This document shows, piece by piece, positions 42,858 to 50,809 of a stretch of DNA of 64,000 nucleotides; the first letter of the stretch is position 1; the number at the start of each line of letters is the position of its first letter. The notes beneath the pieces are model-generated. The model had not been told where the DNA came from and did not search any database. It worked only from the letters and a program-made list of their open reading frames with translations. A program made the translations under genes and the position numbers. Origin of the DNA: CAVXZE01 sp963766175 (GTDB lineage Bacteria; Myxococcota_A; UBA9160; UBA6930). Where the stretch lies: contig CAVXZE010000006.1 in the NCBI GenBank assembly GCA_963766175.1, positions 72,727 through 136,726 on the forward strand, written 5' to 3'.

Positions 42858-43427
42858 CTACGGGGTGGCCATGCCCTTGCCCGAAATCTTCAGGCTCTTC
42901 ACCCTAGTGGTGTTCTCGTTGTAGCTCCCCTTGACCTGTTTGCTCGCTGCACAGGTGGCCACGACGAACTGGATCTGGGGGCCACTCAGGTCGGTGACGC
43001 AGTCCTTTGCTTGGAGCTTGAAGCTGCCATCGGCCTTCTGTGCATTGACGTCGGCTTCCAACTTGGTGCTCTTGCAGCTGGTCAGTTCCCCAGTGAAGTC
43101 GAGCACCCCTGCAGGATAAAGGGCGACCGTGATCATGACCGGGTTGGCCTTGTCCTTCTGCGCGATCTTGGCCTTCGTCGTGGAGATCTTCACGTCGTCG
43201 GGGTGGTTGGTGTCGGATTCGTAGACGACCTGGTCCAACCCGCTGGTGCATGTCGCCGAGATGCCGACATCGAACACGAGGTCCTCCGCTTCGAAATCCG
43301 CGAAGACCGCGCCGTTGTCCCGGTCTACGATCGTAAAGGTGTCGTTCACCACCTGCGCAGAGGCCCCAGCACCGAGCAGCAGACCCACAGCGCCGAGCAT
43401 CGCAATTCCCAGTTTCGCCAAACGCAT
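42858..43427 (-). CDS. Secreted protein of unknown function, four cysteines
   Basis: A 189-residue exported protein. The signal peptide is MLGAVGLLLGAGASA (cleavage about residue 25). The mature part is beta-rich, with FTIVDRDNGAVFADFEAEDL and cysteines in ATCTSG, LTSCKS, AKDCVT and VATCAAS, likely two disulfides. The ATG at 43427 has GGAGGAGA 5 bases upstream. Codon use is less GC-biased than surrounding genes. No family recognised. Confidence 0.7.
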   Translation of the reverse strand: MRLAKLGIAMLGAVGLLLGAGASAQVVNDTFTIVDRDNGAVFADFEAEDLVFDVGISATCTSGLDQVVYESDTNHPDDVKISTTKAKIAQKDKANPVMITVALYPAGVLDFTGELTSCKSTKLEADVNAQKADGSFKLQAKDCVTDLSGPQIQFVVATCAASKQVKGSYNENTTRVKSLKISGKGMATP

Positions 43428-43630
43428 CAACTTCTCCTCCCCATCGGGCCGCTTGCTACGACCCAGCGCGATCGCTTGCCGCGACCGATTGATGAAGTCT
43501 AACGTATGAGCCAGCCAAGAAGAATCCTCCCCGGCAAGGGAGGAGACTGCTGGCAGATTACTTCCAGCGCGATATCGGGTCCGATAGGCGCGCCCCTAAT
43601 CTTCCTCGGGAGCAAGACCGCGCGGTGGTC

Positions 43631-43882
43631 TTAATCGATACCGCAGGTGGCGTGGATCTCTCTGATCTTCTCCTTGAGCTTGCTGTTGTAGATGCCGGTC
43701 GCCACCTCGAGCTTGTCCTTCTCCTGCAAGATAAGGATGCTCAGGACGGCTCCCGCGGGAACCACTGCGGTCACACCGTCGCGCATCCTCGCTTCCACGG
43801 ACGCCTGTTCGCTCTTCAGGGTTGCGATGTCCTGCTCCGCCGTGGCGCAATTGACCGGCTTGGCAAGATCCGCCTCTGGGGG
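43631..43882 (-). pseudogene. 5'-truncated coding remnant, in frame directly after the ZnuA-like stop codon
   Basis: The 83 sense codons after the TAG at 43883-43885 read as real protein. Examples are ADLAKPVNCATAEQDIATLK, AVVPAGAVLSILILQEKDKL and EVATGIYNSKLKEKIREIHA, ending CGID and TAA. There is no ATG, GTG or TTG until well inside the conserved part and no Shine-Dalgarno site. The usual signal peptide is missing. Other frames just upstream show no matching N-terminus. It looks like a gene whose 5' end was lost when it was joined to the ABC operon. A shorter product from the internal ATG cannot be excluded. Confidence 0.55.
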
Positions 43883-44812
43883 CTATCGCAGGGAGCGATC
43901 GAGTCCGGCCGCATTCTCCCGCATCACACCGAGGAAGTCACCCGCGCCGGGTGCGTTGGCGCTCGGCGTGTAGACGAGGCTTCCGAGGCCCATCGTCTCG
44001 AGCCTCTTCACCGTCTCGTCCGCAGGCTCGCCCTCCCAGACCATCCACCGTGCGGGGTGGGCGGCGGTGAGTTCCTCCAACTCGCGCCACATCGCGTCGG
44101 TAGGCGCCTGGTCTGGCTCCCAGTGGACTGAGTGAGCGTTCAATCCGTAGCGGCGGATCAGGTACTGGTAGACCGGGTGGGAGAAGAGCAGGGGGGTGTC
44201 GCCGATTGCCGCCGCCGCGCTGGTGAGACGCTGATCGAGATCGCGAAGGTCGGCCTCCAGGGCCTCGAATCCCTCTTGGAACGCGGCATCCCGATCGGGG
44301 CGCGTCTTGGCGAAGGCGTCTCTTACCGCCCGCGCCTGCAGGATCGCCAGACTGGGATCGAGCCAGGTGGTGAAGGCGTTTCCGGTGTGGGTGTGAGCGC
44401 CCTGGGGACCGTGGCTGTGGGTGACGCCCTCTTCGAGGGGAATCAACTGATCCCGAAAGCCGGCGGAGGTGTCTACCAGCCGGGCATCGGGCAAGGAGGC
44501 CCGCTGCACCCAGGCGGCGTAGCCGGCTCCGTTGAGGAGAATCAGGTCCGCCCCCTGGTAGGCGGCGATTACGTCTGGATCGGGTGACCAGTAGGCCGGG
44601 TCTTCGTCCGCCGGTGCGGGGAAGACTACCTTGACGCTCTCCCCGCCAATCCGCTCGGCGAAATACTGGAGCGGATAGTTGACCACGTAGACCGAGAGGC
44701 GTCCCGCCTCCTCGGAGCTGGGCGCGGAAGCCACGGTCTGGGGTTCTCCCTCCCCGCATCCCACCAGCAGGGCGGCAGCGAGCAGCGCGGCGAGACATCG
44801 GGCAACGATCAC
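43883..44812 (-). CDS. ZnuA-like metal-binding lipoprotein (cluster A-I solute-binding protein)
   Basis: A 309-residue lipoprotein from GTG 44812 (AGGAG 7 bases upstream), signal LAALLAAALLVGC. It has the ZnuA/PsaA fold: LSVYVVNYPLQYFAERIGGE, then a His-rich loop (THSHGPQGAHTHTGN, about 165-180), then DTPLLFSHPVYQYLIRRYGL. Histidines at these positions bind zinc in ZnuA. The upstream ABC genes are not the usual ZnuBC. They are a MacB-type permease and its ATPase, 22 bases away. Zinc binding is likely; uptake by this permease is doubtful. Confidence 0.82.
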   Translation of the reverse strand: MIVARCLAALLAAALLVGCGEGEPQTVASAPSSEEAGRLSVYVVNYPLQYFAERIGGESVKVVFPAPADEDPAYWSPDPDVIAAYQGADLILLNGAGYAAWVQRASLPDARLVDTSAGFRDQLIPLEEGVTHSHGPQGAHTHTGNAFTTWLDPSLAILQARAVRDAFAKTRPDRDAAFQEGFEALEADLRDLDQRLTSAAAAIGDTPLLFSHPVYQYLIRRYGLNAHSVHWEPDQAPTDAMWRELEELTAAHPARWMVWEGEPADETVKRLETMGLGSLVYTPSANAPGAGDFLGVMRENAAGLDRSLR

Positions 44813-44834
44813 GGGAGGTCTCCTTTCGACCTTG

Positions 44835-46016
44835 TCACGAGAGGATGAAGGTGCGGATGGCGGCGGAGCCGAAGCGGCTGGTGAGGAGAGTGAGGCCACC
44901 CGCCAGGGCAACGCCGAGCACCAGGACCACCACCACCTCGGAGACCAGCACCGCGGCCACGCTCAGGCGCGAGCCCCCAATCTTCACCATGGTCTCGATC
45001 TCCCTCTTCCGGAGACGCAGCGAGAGCAGGAAGACCAGAGCGGCGGTGGCCAGTGTCGCCACCGCGACGATCAGGATCGCCGCCACCACGTAGCTCTGGA
45101 TGGTCAGGATGGTGTCGAGGAGATCGTTCATCACGGCGATGGGTTGGACGATCTGGCTGGACTCGCCGTCTGCCTGATAGCGGCCCCGGAGCAGGACGCC
45201 GGACTTCTGGCTGTGGGGCACCGCAATCAACGCGGTGATGGGGTTGCCGGAGAGATCTCCGTGGAAGTGGAAGGAGTCGATGTTCTCCTCGGTGATCTCG
45301 TTGTACTGGAGCACCGAGGCGTTGGCGGTGATGCGGTTCTCTTCACGGGAGAGGACGCCTGCCGCGGCCTCGGGGGCGGCCAGGTCCTGGTGGCCGTGGC
45401 CGAGGCCCTCGATGATCCAGGCAGTCTTGAGATCCACGAAGACGGCGAGATCGTCGGGTGTGTGGGAGGGGGCGAGGACGCCGACCACGCGCATCCGCAG
45501 CGGGTAGACGCCCGCCAGGTCGAAGACGCTCTCGGGGGAAGAGATCACCGTGTCGCCGGGGCCGATGCCGAGGCTCGCCGCCACGCGGGCGCCCACCACG
45601 CACTCGCCGAGCACGGCCATGGCGCGGCCGGCCGCGAAACGGAGCTTGCGGAATTCGAAGTACGCGAGTGTCGTGCCTACGATCGGGTGATCGCGGGTGC
45701 GAAAGCGCACGTAGAGGGGGATGGGGTCGGCCAGTCCCGTTGCGGCGACCCGGCTCACCTGGCCGTAGCTGGTGAGCTCGGGGGCGTCGGACTCGAAGTA
45801 GAGAGAGTTGAGTACCAGCTCCAGGGGGCTGCCCTTGGCGCCCACCAGGAGTGGCGTCGCCTCGGCCCGTGCGGTGAGCTCGGCAGCGCTCTGGCCGACG
45901 AGCACGTTGAGACCAACGGGAAGAAAGACGATCAGCGTGATCGACGTGACCAGGATGAGGGTCTTGATGCGGTGGTAGGCCAGATAGCGCCACGCCAGGT
46001 AGAGGGCTTCCTTCAC
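44835..46016 (-). CDS. ABC transporter permease, FtsX/MacB type
   Basis: A 393-residue permease from GTG 46016, overlapping the ATPase stop (GTGA, 46013-46016). It has an N-terminal TM (IKTLILVTSITLIVFLPVGL), a periplasmic domain of about 230 residues, and C-terminal FtsX helices with LVFLLSLRLRKREIETMVKI and GGSRLSVAAVLVSEVVVVLV. This is a tripartite-export or lipoprotein-release type permease, not an importer permease. A zinc-type binding lipoprotein is encoded directly downstream. Confidence 0.88.
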   Translation of the reverse strand: MKEALYLAWRYLAYHRIKTLILVTSITLIVFLPVGLNVLVGQSAAELTARAEATPLLVGAKGSPLELVLNSLYFESDAPELTSYGQVSRVAATGLADPIPLYVRFRTRDHPIVGTTLAYFEFRKLRFAAGRAMAVLGECVVGARVAASLGIGPGDTVISSPESVFDLAGVYPLRMRVVGVLAPSHTPDDLAVFVDLKTAWIIEGLGHGHQDLAAPEAAAGVLSREENRITANASVLQYNEITEENIDSFHFHGDLSGNPITALIAVPHSQKSGVLLRGRYQADGESSQIVQPIAVMNDLLDTILTIQSYVVAAILIVAVATLATAALVFLLSLRLRKREIETMVKIGGSRLSVAAVLVSEVVVVLVLGVALAGGLTLLTSRFGSAAIRTFILS

Positions 46017-46741
46017 GTTCGCACCCCGGGCGCGCCGGCTTGCGACGAGGGCGATGGTTCGGTGCTCGAGTGAAACTGCTTGAAGTCGATCACCCTCCCG
46101 AAGCGAGTCAGCAGGTCGTGGTCGTGGGTCACGGTGAGAAGCGTGGCGCCGCGCTCCTCGGCGTAGTCGAAGAGGATCTCGAGGACGCGGCCCTTGTTGG
46201 TGGGGTCGAGGTTTCCGGTGGGTTCGTCGGCCAGCAGCAGCTCGGGCTCGGTGATCAGCGCGCGACACACCGCCGCCCGCTGCTTCTCGCCCTGGGAGAG
46301 GCGGTGGGCGAAGCGGCCGAGCTTGTCGGCCACGCCGACTCTCTCGGCCAGCGTTGCCGCACGCCGGCGCACCGGCGGCTCCAGGCGCAGCGACGGGTTG
46401 ATGCGGTAGGGGAGCAGCACGTTGTCCAGCACGCTCAGGTGCTCGAGGAGCTCGAACTCCTGAAAGACCAGGCCGATGTTGCGGATGCGAAACTCCCTGC
46501 GACGCGAGTCGTCGAGGGCGGTCAGCTCCACGCCCTCGGTCACCACGCGACCCCGCTGCGGTGTCGCGATGCCCGCGATCAGGTTCAGCAGCGTGGTCTT
46601 GCCCGAGCCGCTCGGCCCGATCACTGCGACCTTCTCGCCGCGTTCGACCAGAAGCTCGGGGATGCGCAGCGCGAAGTCGCCCTCGCCGTAACGGAACTCG
46701 AGATCCGCGATCTGGATGATTCCGTCAGTGGCGTTGGTCAC
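46013..46741 (-). CDS. ABC transporter ATP-binding protein (LolD/MacB type), second system
   Basis: A 242-residue ATPase. Walker A is GPSGSGKTT, the signature is the variant LSQGEKQRAAVCRAL, Walker B is LLLADEPTGNLD and the H-loop is in LLTVTHDHDLL. It overlaps the permease start by four bases and follows an OmpA lipoprotein gene by 42 bases. It powers the MacB-type permease. Confidence 0.92.
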   Translation of the reverse strand: MTNATDGIIQIADLEFRYGEGDFALRIPELLVERGEKVAVIGPSGSGKTTLLNLIAGIATPQRGRVVTEGVELTALDDSRRREFRIRNIGLVFQEFELLEHLSVLDNVLLPYRINPSLRLEPPVRRRAATLAERVGVADKLGRFAHRLSQGEKQRAAVCRALITEPELLLADEPTGNLDPTNKGRVLEILFDYAEERGATLLTVTHDHDLLTRFGRVIDFKQFHSSTEPSPSSQAGAPGVRT

Positions 46742-46783
46742 GGCCCGTTTGCCTGCGGTTTGTCGCCAGCCCTCTTGCGCGCC

Positions 46784-47254
46784 TCAGCGCACCGTGACCT
46801 CGACGCGCCGATTTCGCTCGCGCCCCTCGGCCGTCACGTTGGGCCTGGCGGCGTACTCGGAGGCGAAGCCCTCGGTGCGGATCTGCGCCGGATCGATTCC
46901 CGCTGAACCGAGGTATTGTGCCACGCTCGCCGCCCGCTGATTCGAGAGCTGCTGGTTGAGACTCTCGGTACCCGTCGAGTCGGCGAAGCCCTGGACCTGG
47001 ATGATGGCCTGGGGGTAGGGCTGCATTTGTTTCACGAACCAGTCGAGCTCGCGGGGATCTTTGATCTCCGCGCTGTTCACGTCGAAGTAGACCACGGCTG
47101 CGTACTTCCGTGCCTCCGCGTGGGCGGCTGCCTCTTCGGCCTGGCGCGTCTGCTCCTGCTGCTCGAGCATCTCCGTCTCTTTCGCATAGGTCTCGTCATA
47201 GGCCGATGCGCAGCCGAAGGCGAACAGCAGCGCTGCGAAGAGTGCAATCCTCAT
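46784..47254 (-). CDS. OmpA-family (Pal-like) lipoprotein
   Basis: A 156-residue lipoprotein with signal ALFAALLFAFGC. A short coiled coil (ETEMLEQQEQTRQAEEAAAH) leads into an OmpA peptidoglycan-binding domain with VVYFDVNSAEIKDPRELDWF, VQGFADSTGTESLNQQLSNQ and RERNRRVEVTV. It probably anchors the outer membrane to the cell wall. It sits directly upstream of the ABC ATPase, mirroring the OmpA lipoprotein next to the other FtsX-type ABC operon at 33.7-38.3 kb. Confidence 0.9.
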   Translation of the reverse strand: MRIALFAALLFAFGCASAYDETYAKETEMLEQQEQTRQAEEAAAHAEARKYAAVVYFDVNSAEIKDPRELDWFVKQMQPYPQAIIQVQGFADSTGTESLNQQLSNQRAASVAQYLGSAGIDPAQIRTEGFASEYAARPNVTAEGRERNRRVEVTVR

Positions 47255-47285
47255 GGTTCCTCCCTCCGGTCTTGACTCGCGGAAC

Positions 47286-47681
47286 TCAGCTCTCGAACGC
47301 GGCGGTGACCTCGTCGACGGAGAGCAGCCCGTTCGAGTCGGTATCCGCCTCGTCGAAGGCGTCGAAGCGGTAATCGATGAATTCGTAGAGTGAGATCTTT
47401 CCGTCGCCGTTCTTGTCGGCCTCGCTGAAGTCCTCTTCCAAGACGGTGGCCTTGTTGAGCTCCTCCGGCTTCAGGAAGCCGGTCTTGTCGACGTCTGCGT
47501 GGTAGAAGACCTCCACCATGCGCAGGTGAAACTCGCGGCGGTCGATCTGACCGTCACCGTTCAGGTCGGCCTGCGCGTGGGCAGCTTTCGGGTCGTGCGC
47601 GGGCGCAGGGTCTTCGGCATGGGCGGAGATGCCCGAAAGGAGAAGCGCCAGTGTCAAGAAGAAAGTCGAAATCCATCTCAT
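47286..47681 (-). CDS. Periplasmic EF-hand calcium-binding protein
   Basis: A 131-residue exported protein, signal FFLTLALLLSGISAHA (cleavage about residue 22). Four EF-hand loops are visible: ADLNGDGQIDRREF, ADVDKTGFLKPEEL, ADKNGDGKISLYEF and ADTDSNGLLSVDEV. The first and third have full DxNxDG ligand sets; the second lacks some ligands. It looks calmodulin-like and should bind calcium in the periplasm. The ATG at 47681 is the natural start of the signal peptide. Confidence 0.88.
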   Translation of the reverse strand: MRWISTFFLTLALLLSGISAHAEDPAPAHDPKAAHAQADLNGDGQIDRREFHLRMVEVFYHADVDKTGFLKPEELNKATVLEEDFSEADKNGDGKISLYEFIDYRFDAFDEADTDSNGLLSVDEVTAAFES

Positions 47682-47727
47682 GGCAGATTGTCCCCTGAGA
47701 GTTGGTGGTAGCGTGAAAGCGCGACGC

Positions 47728-48216
47728 TCAGTTCTGGACCTTCCAGGATCCGTCGGGCTGGCGGCACGCGGTGCCATGGCTCTGGTGCTTTTCGCCGCCG
47801 ACCGTGATGTCCTGAGTGTACTCGCGGCAGTACTGCCCATCTTCGATCTGGTAGGTCCGGGTCGGTGTGACGGACCCGGAGGCGCCGGTGTCGGGATTCT
47901 GCCAGGTCGTCGGCTGCCCGGCACGGTTGTTCTCGAAGGCCTGGTGAGCGGCCTTGGCGGCCATCTCCTTGTCCTTCTCGTCGAGGCGGTTTCCGATCGC
48001 CCCGCCGACCAGACCGCCGGCGAGGACGCTGAACGCGATCCATGCGGGATTGGCTCCGGCCGCCGCAGCGATCAAGCCGCCCGCCGCCCCTCCGCCCATC
48101 CCGCCGAGGATCGCCTTCGGGTTTTCCTTGTAGGTCTCGCTCATCCCGGCACACGAGGCGAAGACCACGGCCAGGAGAGCGATCAAGACACGTTGTCCAA
48201 TGGTGATGCGAGACAC
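47728..48216 (-). CDS. Glycine-zipper lipoprotein (17 kDa surface antigen-like)
   Basis: A 162-residue lipoprotein with signal VLIALLAVVFASC. A glycine-zipper membrane segment follows (GGMGGGAAGGLIAAAAGANP, then LAGGLVGGAIGNRLDEKDKE). The C-terminal domain has TYQIEDGQYCREYTQDITVG and ACRQPDGSWKV, as in the Rickettsia 17-kDa antigen/SmpA-like proteins. The start is GTG 48216 with GGAGGTGAGA upstream. Outer-membrane location is likely; function unknown. Confidence 0.87.
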   Translation of the reverse strand: MSRITIGQRVLIALLAVVFASCAGMSETYKENPKAILGGMGGGAAGGLIAAAAGANPAWIAFSVLAGGLVGGAIGNRLDEKDKEMAAKAAHQAFENNRAGQPTTWQNPDTGASGSVTPTRTYQIEDGQYCREYTQDITVGGEKHQSHGTACRQPDGSWKVQN

Positions 48217-48318
48217 CTCTTCTCACCTCCCTTGATTGCCGATCTCGGGTCGGCGATCGGCTCGCAGCGAAACGTAGCACCGCTGCCACTGGAAGCGAGC
48301 CGTGGTTCCCGAGAGTTC

Positions 48319-50646
48319 TCAGCGATTCGAGCGTTCCGCTGCGAGCTGCTCCTCGATACTTCGCAGCAACTGCAGCGGCTCCGGCTCGCCCGGCGCCAAC
48401 GCAATCAGGTCCCGAGCGTGGGGCAGGGCCAGCTCCCACTGGCCCTGCTGGGCGTAGAAGACGGCCAGCGCGTAGGCGATGGTCGAGTCGCGCGGATCGA
48501 TCCGGCGGGCCTTCCGCAGCGCCGCCCCGGCTTCAGTGCGGCTGACCCAGCTGTTGGAGTGCCAGCCCGTGGTTGTAGTGCACGCGCGCCCGGTCGGGCA
48601 GCAGCTCTGCCGCCCGGCCCAGGGCGTCCGCCGCCTCCTCGAGGCGCTTCTCCTCGGCCAGAAGGAGGCCGAGGGAGTAGTGGAGCTCTCCGTCGTCCGG
48701 CGACCCGCTCGATTCCTTCCCGGAGCAGGCGTTCGGCGGCATCGTTTCGGCCCGTGCGGTTGTAGAGATTCGCCAGGTTGGCGCGGGCGGGAAGGAAGTC
48801 GGGATCCATCCGAAGCGCCGCCCAATAGGCTTTCTCCGCCGCCTCGGGTTCTCCGCGGTTGGCGTGGAGCACGGCCAGGTTCAGATGGCCGCCGGGCATG
48901 TCCGCCATCGCCAGCTGGGCCTCCCGGTACTCGGCGAGCGCCGCCTCGAAGGCGCGGCGCTGGGCGGGGTCGAAGCGATCGGCGGGCAACTCCGCCAGCA
49001 CCCGCGCCGCCTCGATCGCGCACGGCGCGGACCGGATCTTCGAGGAGCGGCATCGCCGCCAGGCGCTGCTCGGGCGGGAGGCGAACCAGACGCGCCGCCG
49101 CGGTCGCTCGGAGCAGCGGCTCCTCGTCGCGGGTCGCCGCCGCCAGCGAATCCAGAGCGGCGGGGCCGTACTGCGAGAGCAGCTCGAGCGCCGTGGCGCG
49201 GACGATGGCTGGCTCCTCCTCGTCACCTGCCAGTGCCACGAGCGGCTCGAAGGCGGCGGGGTCACCCGCGCGGCCCGCTGCAATGGCCTCGGCGAAGTGG
49301 GGGTCTCGCCGGCGCTCGGGGCCGTACCACTTCACCACCCAGTCCGCCGACCACTGGGCCGGCTGGTCGGCGTGGCATCCGCTGCAGGCATTCGGCGTGC
49401 CGAGTTTCACCGAGAGGTCCGGACGCGGCACCTTGAGACTGTGGTCCCGGCGCGGGTCGACCACCATGTAGGTCGTCGCGGGCATGTGACAGTCGACGCA
49501 CTCCGTCCCCGGCTTTCCCGCCGGATGGAAGTGATGCTCGGGCCTGTCGTAGTTCCTGAGGATCATGGTCGGAAAACGCGGATCCGGCGCCTCGTTGTGG
49601 CAACGCACGCAGAGCGCATTGCCCGGCGCCAGGAGCTGGAGGCTGTGGGGATCGTGACAGTCGACGCATCGCACCCCGCGGTGGTACATCCGGCTCTGGA
49701 GAAAGGAGCCGTAGACGTAGACCTCCTCGAGCACCTGTCCGTCGGCGTGGTAGAGGTCCTCGCGAAGCGTCACCGGCATGAAGTCGTCCAGGAAGGGACG
49801 ACCGGCACGGTCCTCGCCGCTCACCAGGTGTCGGCGGGAATGGCAGGGCGCGCAGACGTCGACTTCGTAGCGCGAGTCCCCGGTCTTGAAGTCCACCAGC
49901 AGCCGGTGGTGGCCGGAGGCGGGGATGCCCAGCCGCGTCGCCTCCTCGGCCCACTCGACGTGCGCCTTCCCCGGCCCATGGCAGGTCTCGCAGGAGACGT
50001 CGATCTCGTCCCAGGTGGTGGCGTAGCTGTCGGAATCGGGGTCGTAGCGCTCCTCCAGGTTGGTAGAGTGGCACTCGGCGCACATCGCGTTCCAGACCTG
50101 ATAGCGCCCCGTCCAGTGGAGCGGATCGCCGGGGGCGATCCGCTCGTCCGGGTAGAGGTGGAACCAGCGCCCGCCGCCCTGTTCGGTGGGCCGGGTGTCC
50201 CAGGCGATTCCGAGCGCCTGCAGGCGCCCGCCGGGGAGCCCGATCAGATACTGCTGCAGGTTCTCGACGCCGAAGGTGTAGAGGATCTCGTACTCGGTGG
50301 GTTGCCCGTCCGGCCCCTCGGTCTGTACGAAGAACCCCCCATCCCGCTCGTAGAAGCGGGAAGTAACGCCAAAGTGTGTGAACGTCGTGTCGTCGAAATC
50401 CCCCAGGACGGTGTCTTCGCTGGCCACCTGCATGGCCAGATCGTGATGGGAGCCGGACCAGGCCTTGTACGCTTCCTCGTGGCAGTCGACACAGGAAGCG
50501 CTCCCTGCGAAGCCGGCGCTCCTCTCCCAGCCGGGAGCCAGGCTCGGAGGGGTGTCGAGCCTCGGGGTCTCCTCGCCGGAGCTGCACGCCAGTAGCGCGG
50601 CGAGGGCCGTCGCCAACAGCAGGACCCGGTTCGAGGGATTTCCCAC
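48319..50646 (-). CDS. Octaheme cytochrome c lipoprotein with HEAT and TPR repeats (reading frame broken by three +1 insertions)
   Basis: From GTG 50646 (AAAGGAAG upstream) a lipoprotein signal (VLLLATALAALLAC) leads to a multiheme domain with eight CxxCH sites: CVDCH, CAECH, CETCH, CAPCH, CVDCH, CVRCH, CVDCH and CSGCH. HEAT-like helices follow, then TPR units (NLAVLHANRGEPEAAEKAYW, ALAVFYAQQGQWELALPHAR). Homology moves from frame to frame near 49018, 48705 and 48540. Deleting one base at each site gives a continuous 774-residue protein. It would be a periplasmic electron carrier or nitrite/NrfA-related reductase scaffold; the activity is unknown. If the insertions are real the gene is dead. 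Confidence 0.78.
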   Translation of the reverse strand: MGNPSNRVLLLATALAALLACSSGEETPRLDTPPSLAPGWERSAGFAGSASCVDCHEEAYKAWSGSHHDLAMQVASEDTVLGDFDDTTFTHFGVTSRFYERDGGFFVQTEGPDGQPTEYEILYTFGVENLQQYLIGLPGGRLQALGIAWDTRPTEQGGGRWFHLYPDERIAPGDPLHWTGRYQVWNAMCAECHSTNLEERYDPDSDSYATTWDEIDVSCETCHGPGKAHVEWAEEATRLGIPASGHHRLLVDFKTGDSRYEVDVCAPCHSRRHLVSGEDRAGRPFLDDFMPVTLREDLYHADGQVLEEVYVYGSFLQSRMYHRGVRCVDCHDPHSLQLLAPGNALCVRCHNEAPDPRFPTMILRNYDRPEHHFHPAGKPGTECVDCHMPATTYMVVDPRRDHSLKVPRPDLSVKLGTPNACSGCHADQPAQWSADWVVKWYGPERRRDPHFAEAIAAGRAGDPAAFEPLVALAGDEEEPAIVRATALELLSQYGPAALDSLAAATRDEEPLLRATAAARLVRLPPEQRLAAMPLLEDPVRAVRDRGGAGAGGVARRSLRPRPAPRLRGGARRVPGGPAGDGGHARRPSEPGRAPRQPRRTRGGGESLLGGASDGSRLPSRPRQPGESLQPHGPKRCRRTPAPGRNRAGRRTTESSTTPSASFWPRRSASRRRRTPWAGRQSCCPTGRACTTTTGWHSNSWVSRTEAGAALRKARRIDPRDSTIAYALAVFYAQQGQWELALPHARDLIALAPGEPEPLQLLRSIEEQLAAERSNR

Positions 50647-50809
50647 CAGCTTCCTTTCTTGACCGCAGCTTCTCAGCCGGAGATTCGATGGTCGCCAAGG
50701 ATACAGTGTGGGTTCAACCTTTTCCCCCGTCCGGACGATGGGCCCTCGAATGGATCCATGGTGGTCCTGGGTAGCCCAGAACCCGGGTCCCCAATTGGGA
50801 GGTAAGACC

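Noticed and set aside
48540..49020. Programmed ribosomal frameshifting in the octaheme cytochrome gene
   Set aside because: Three shifts would be needed at sites without slippery heptamers or pseudoknots, and similar shifts hit unrelated neighbouring genes; sequence error is simpler.
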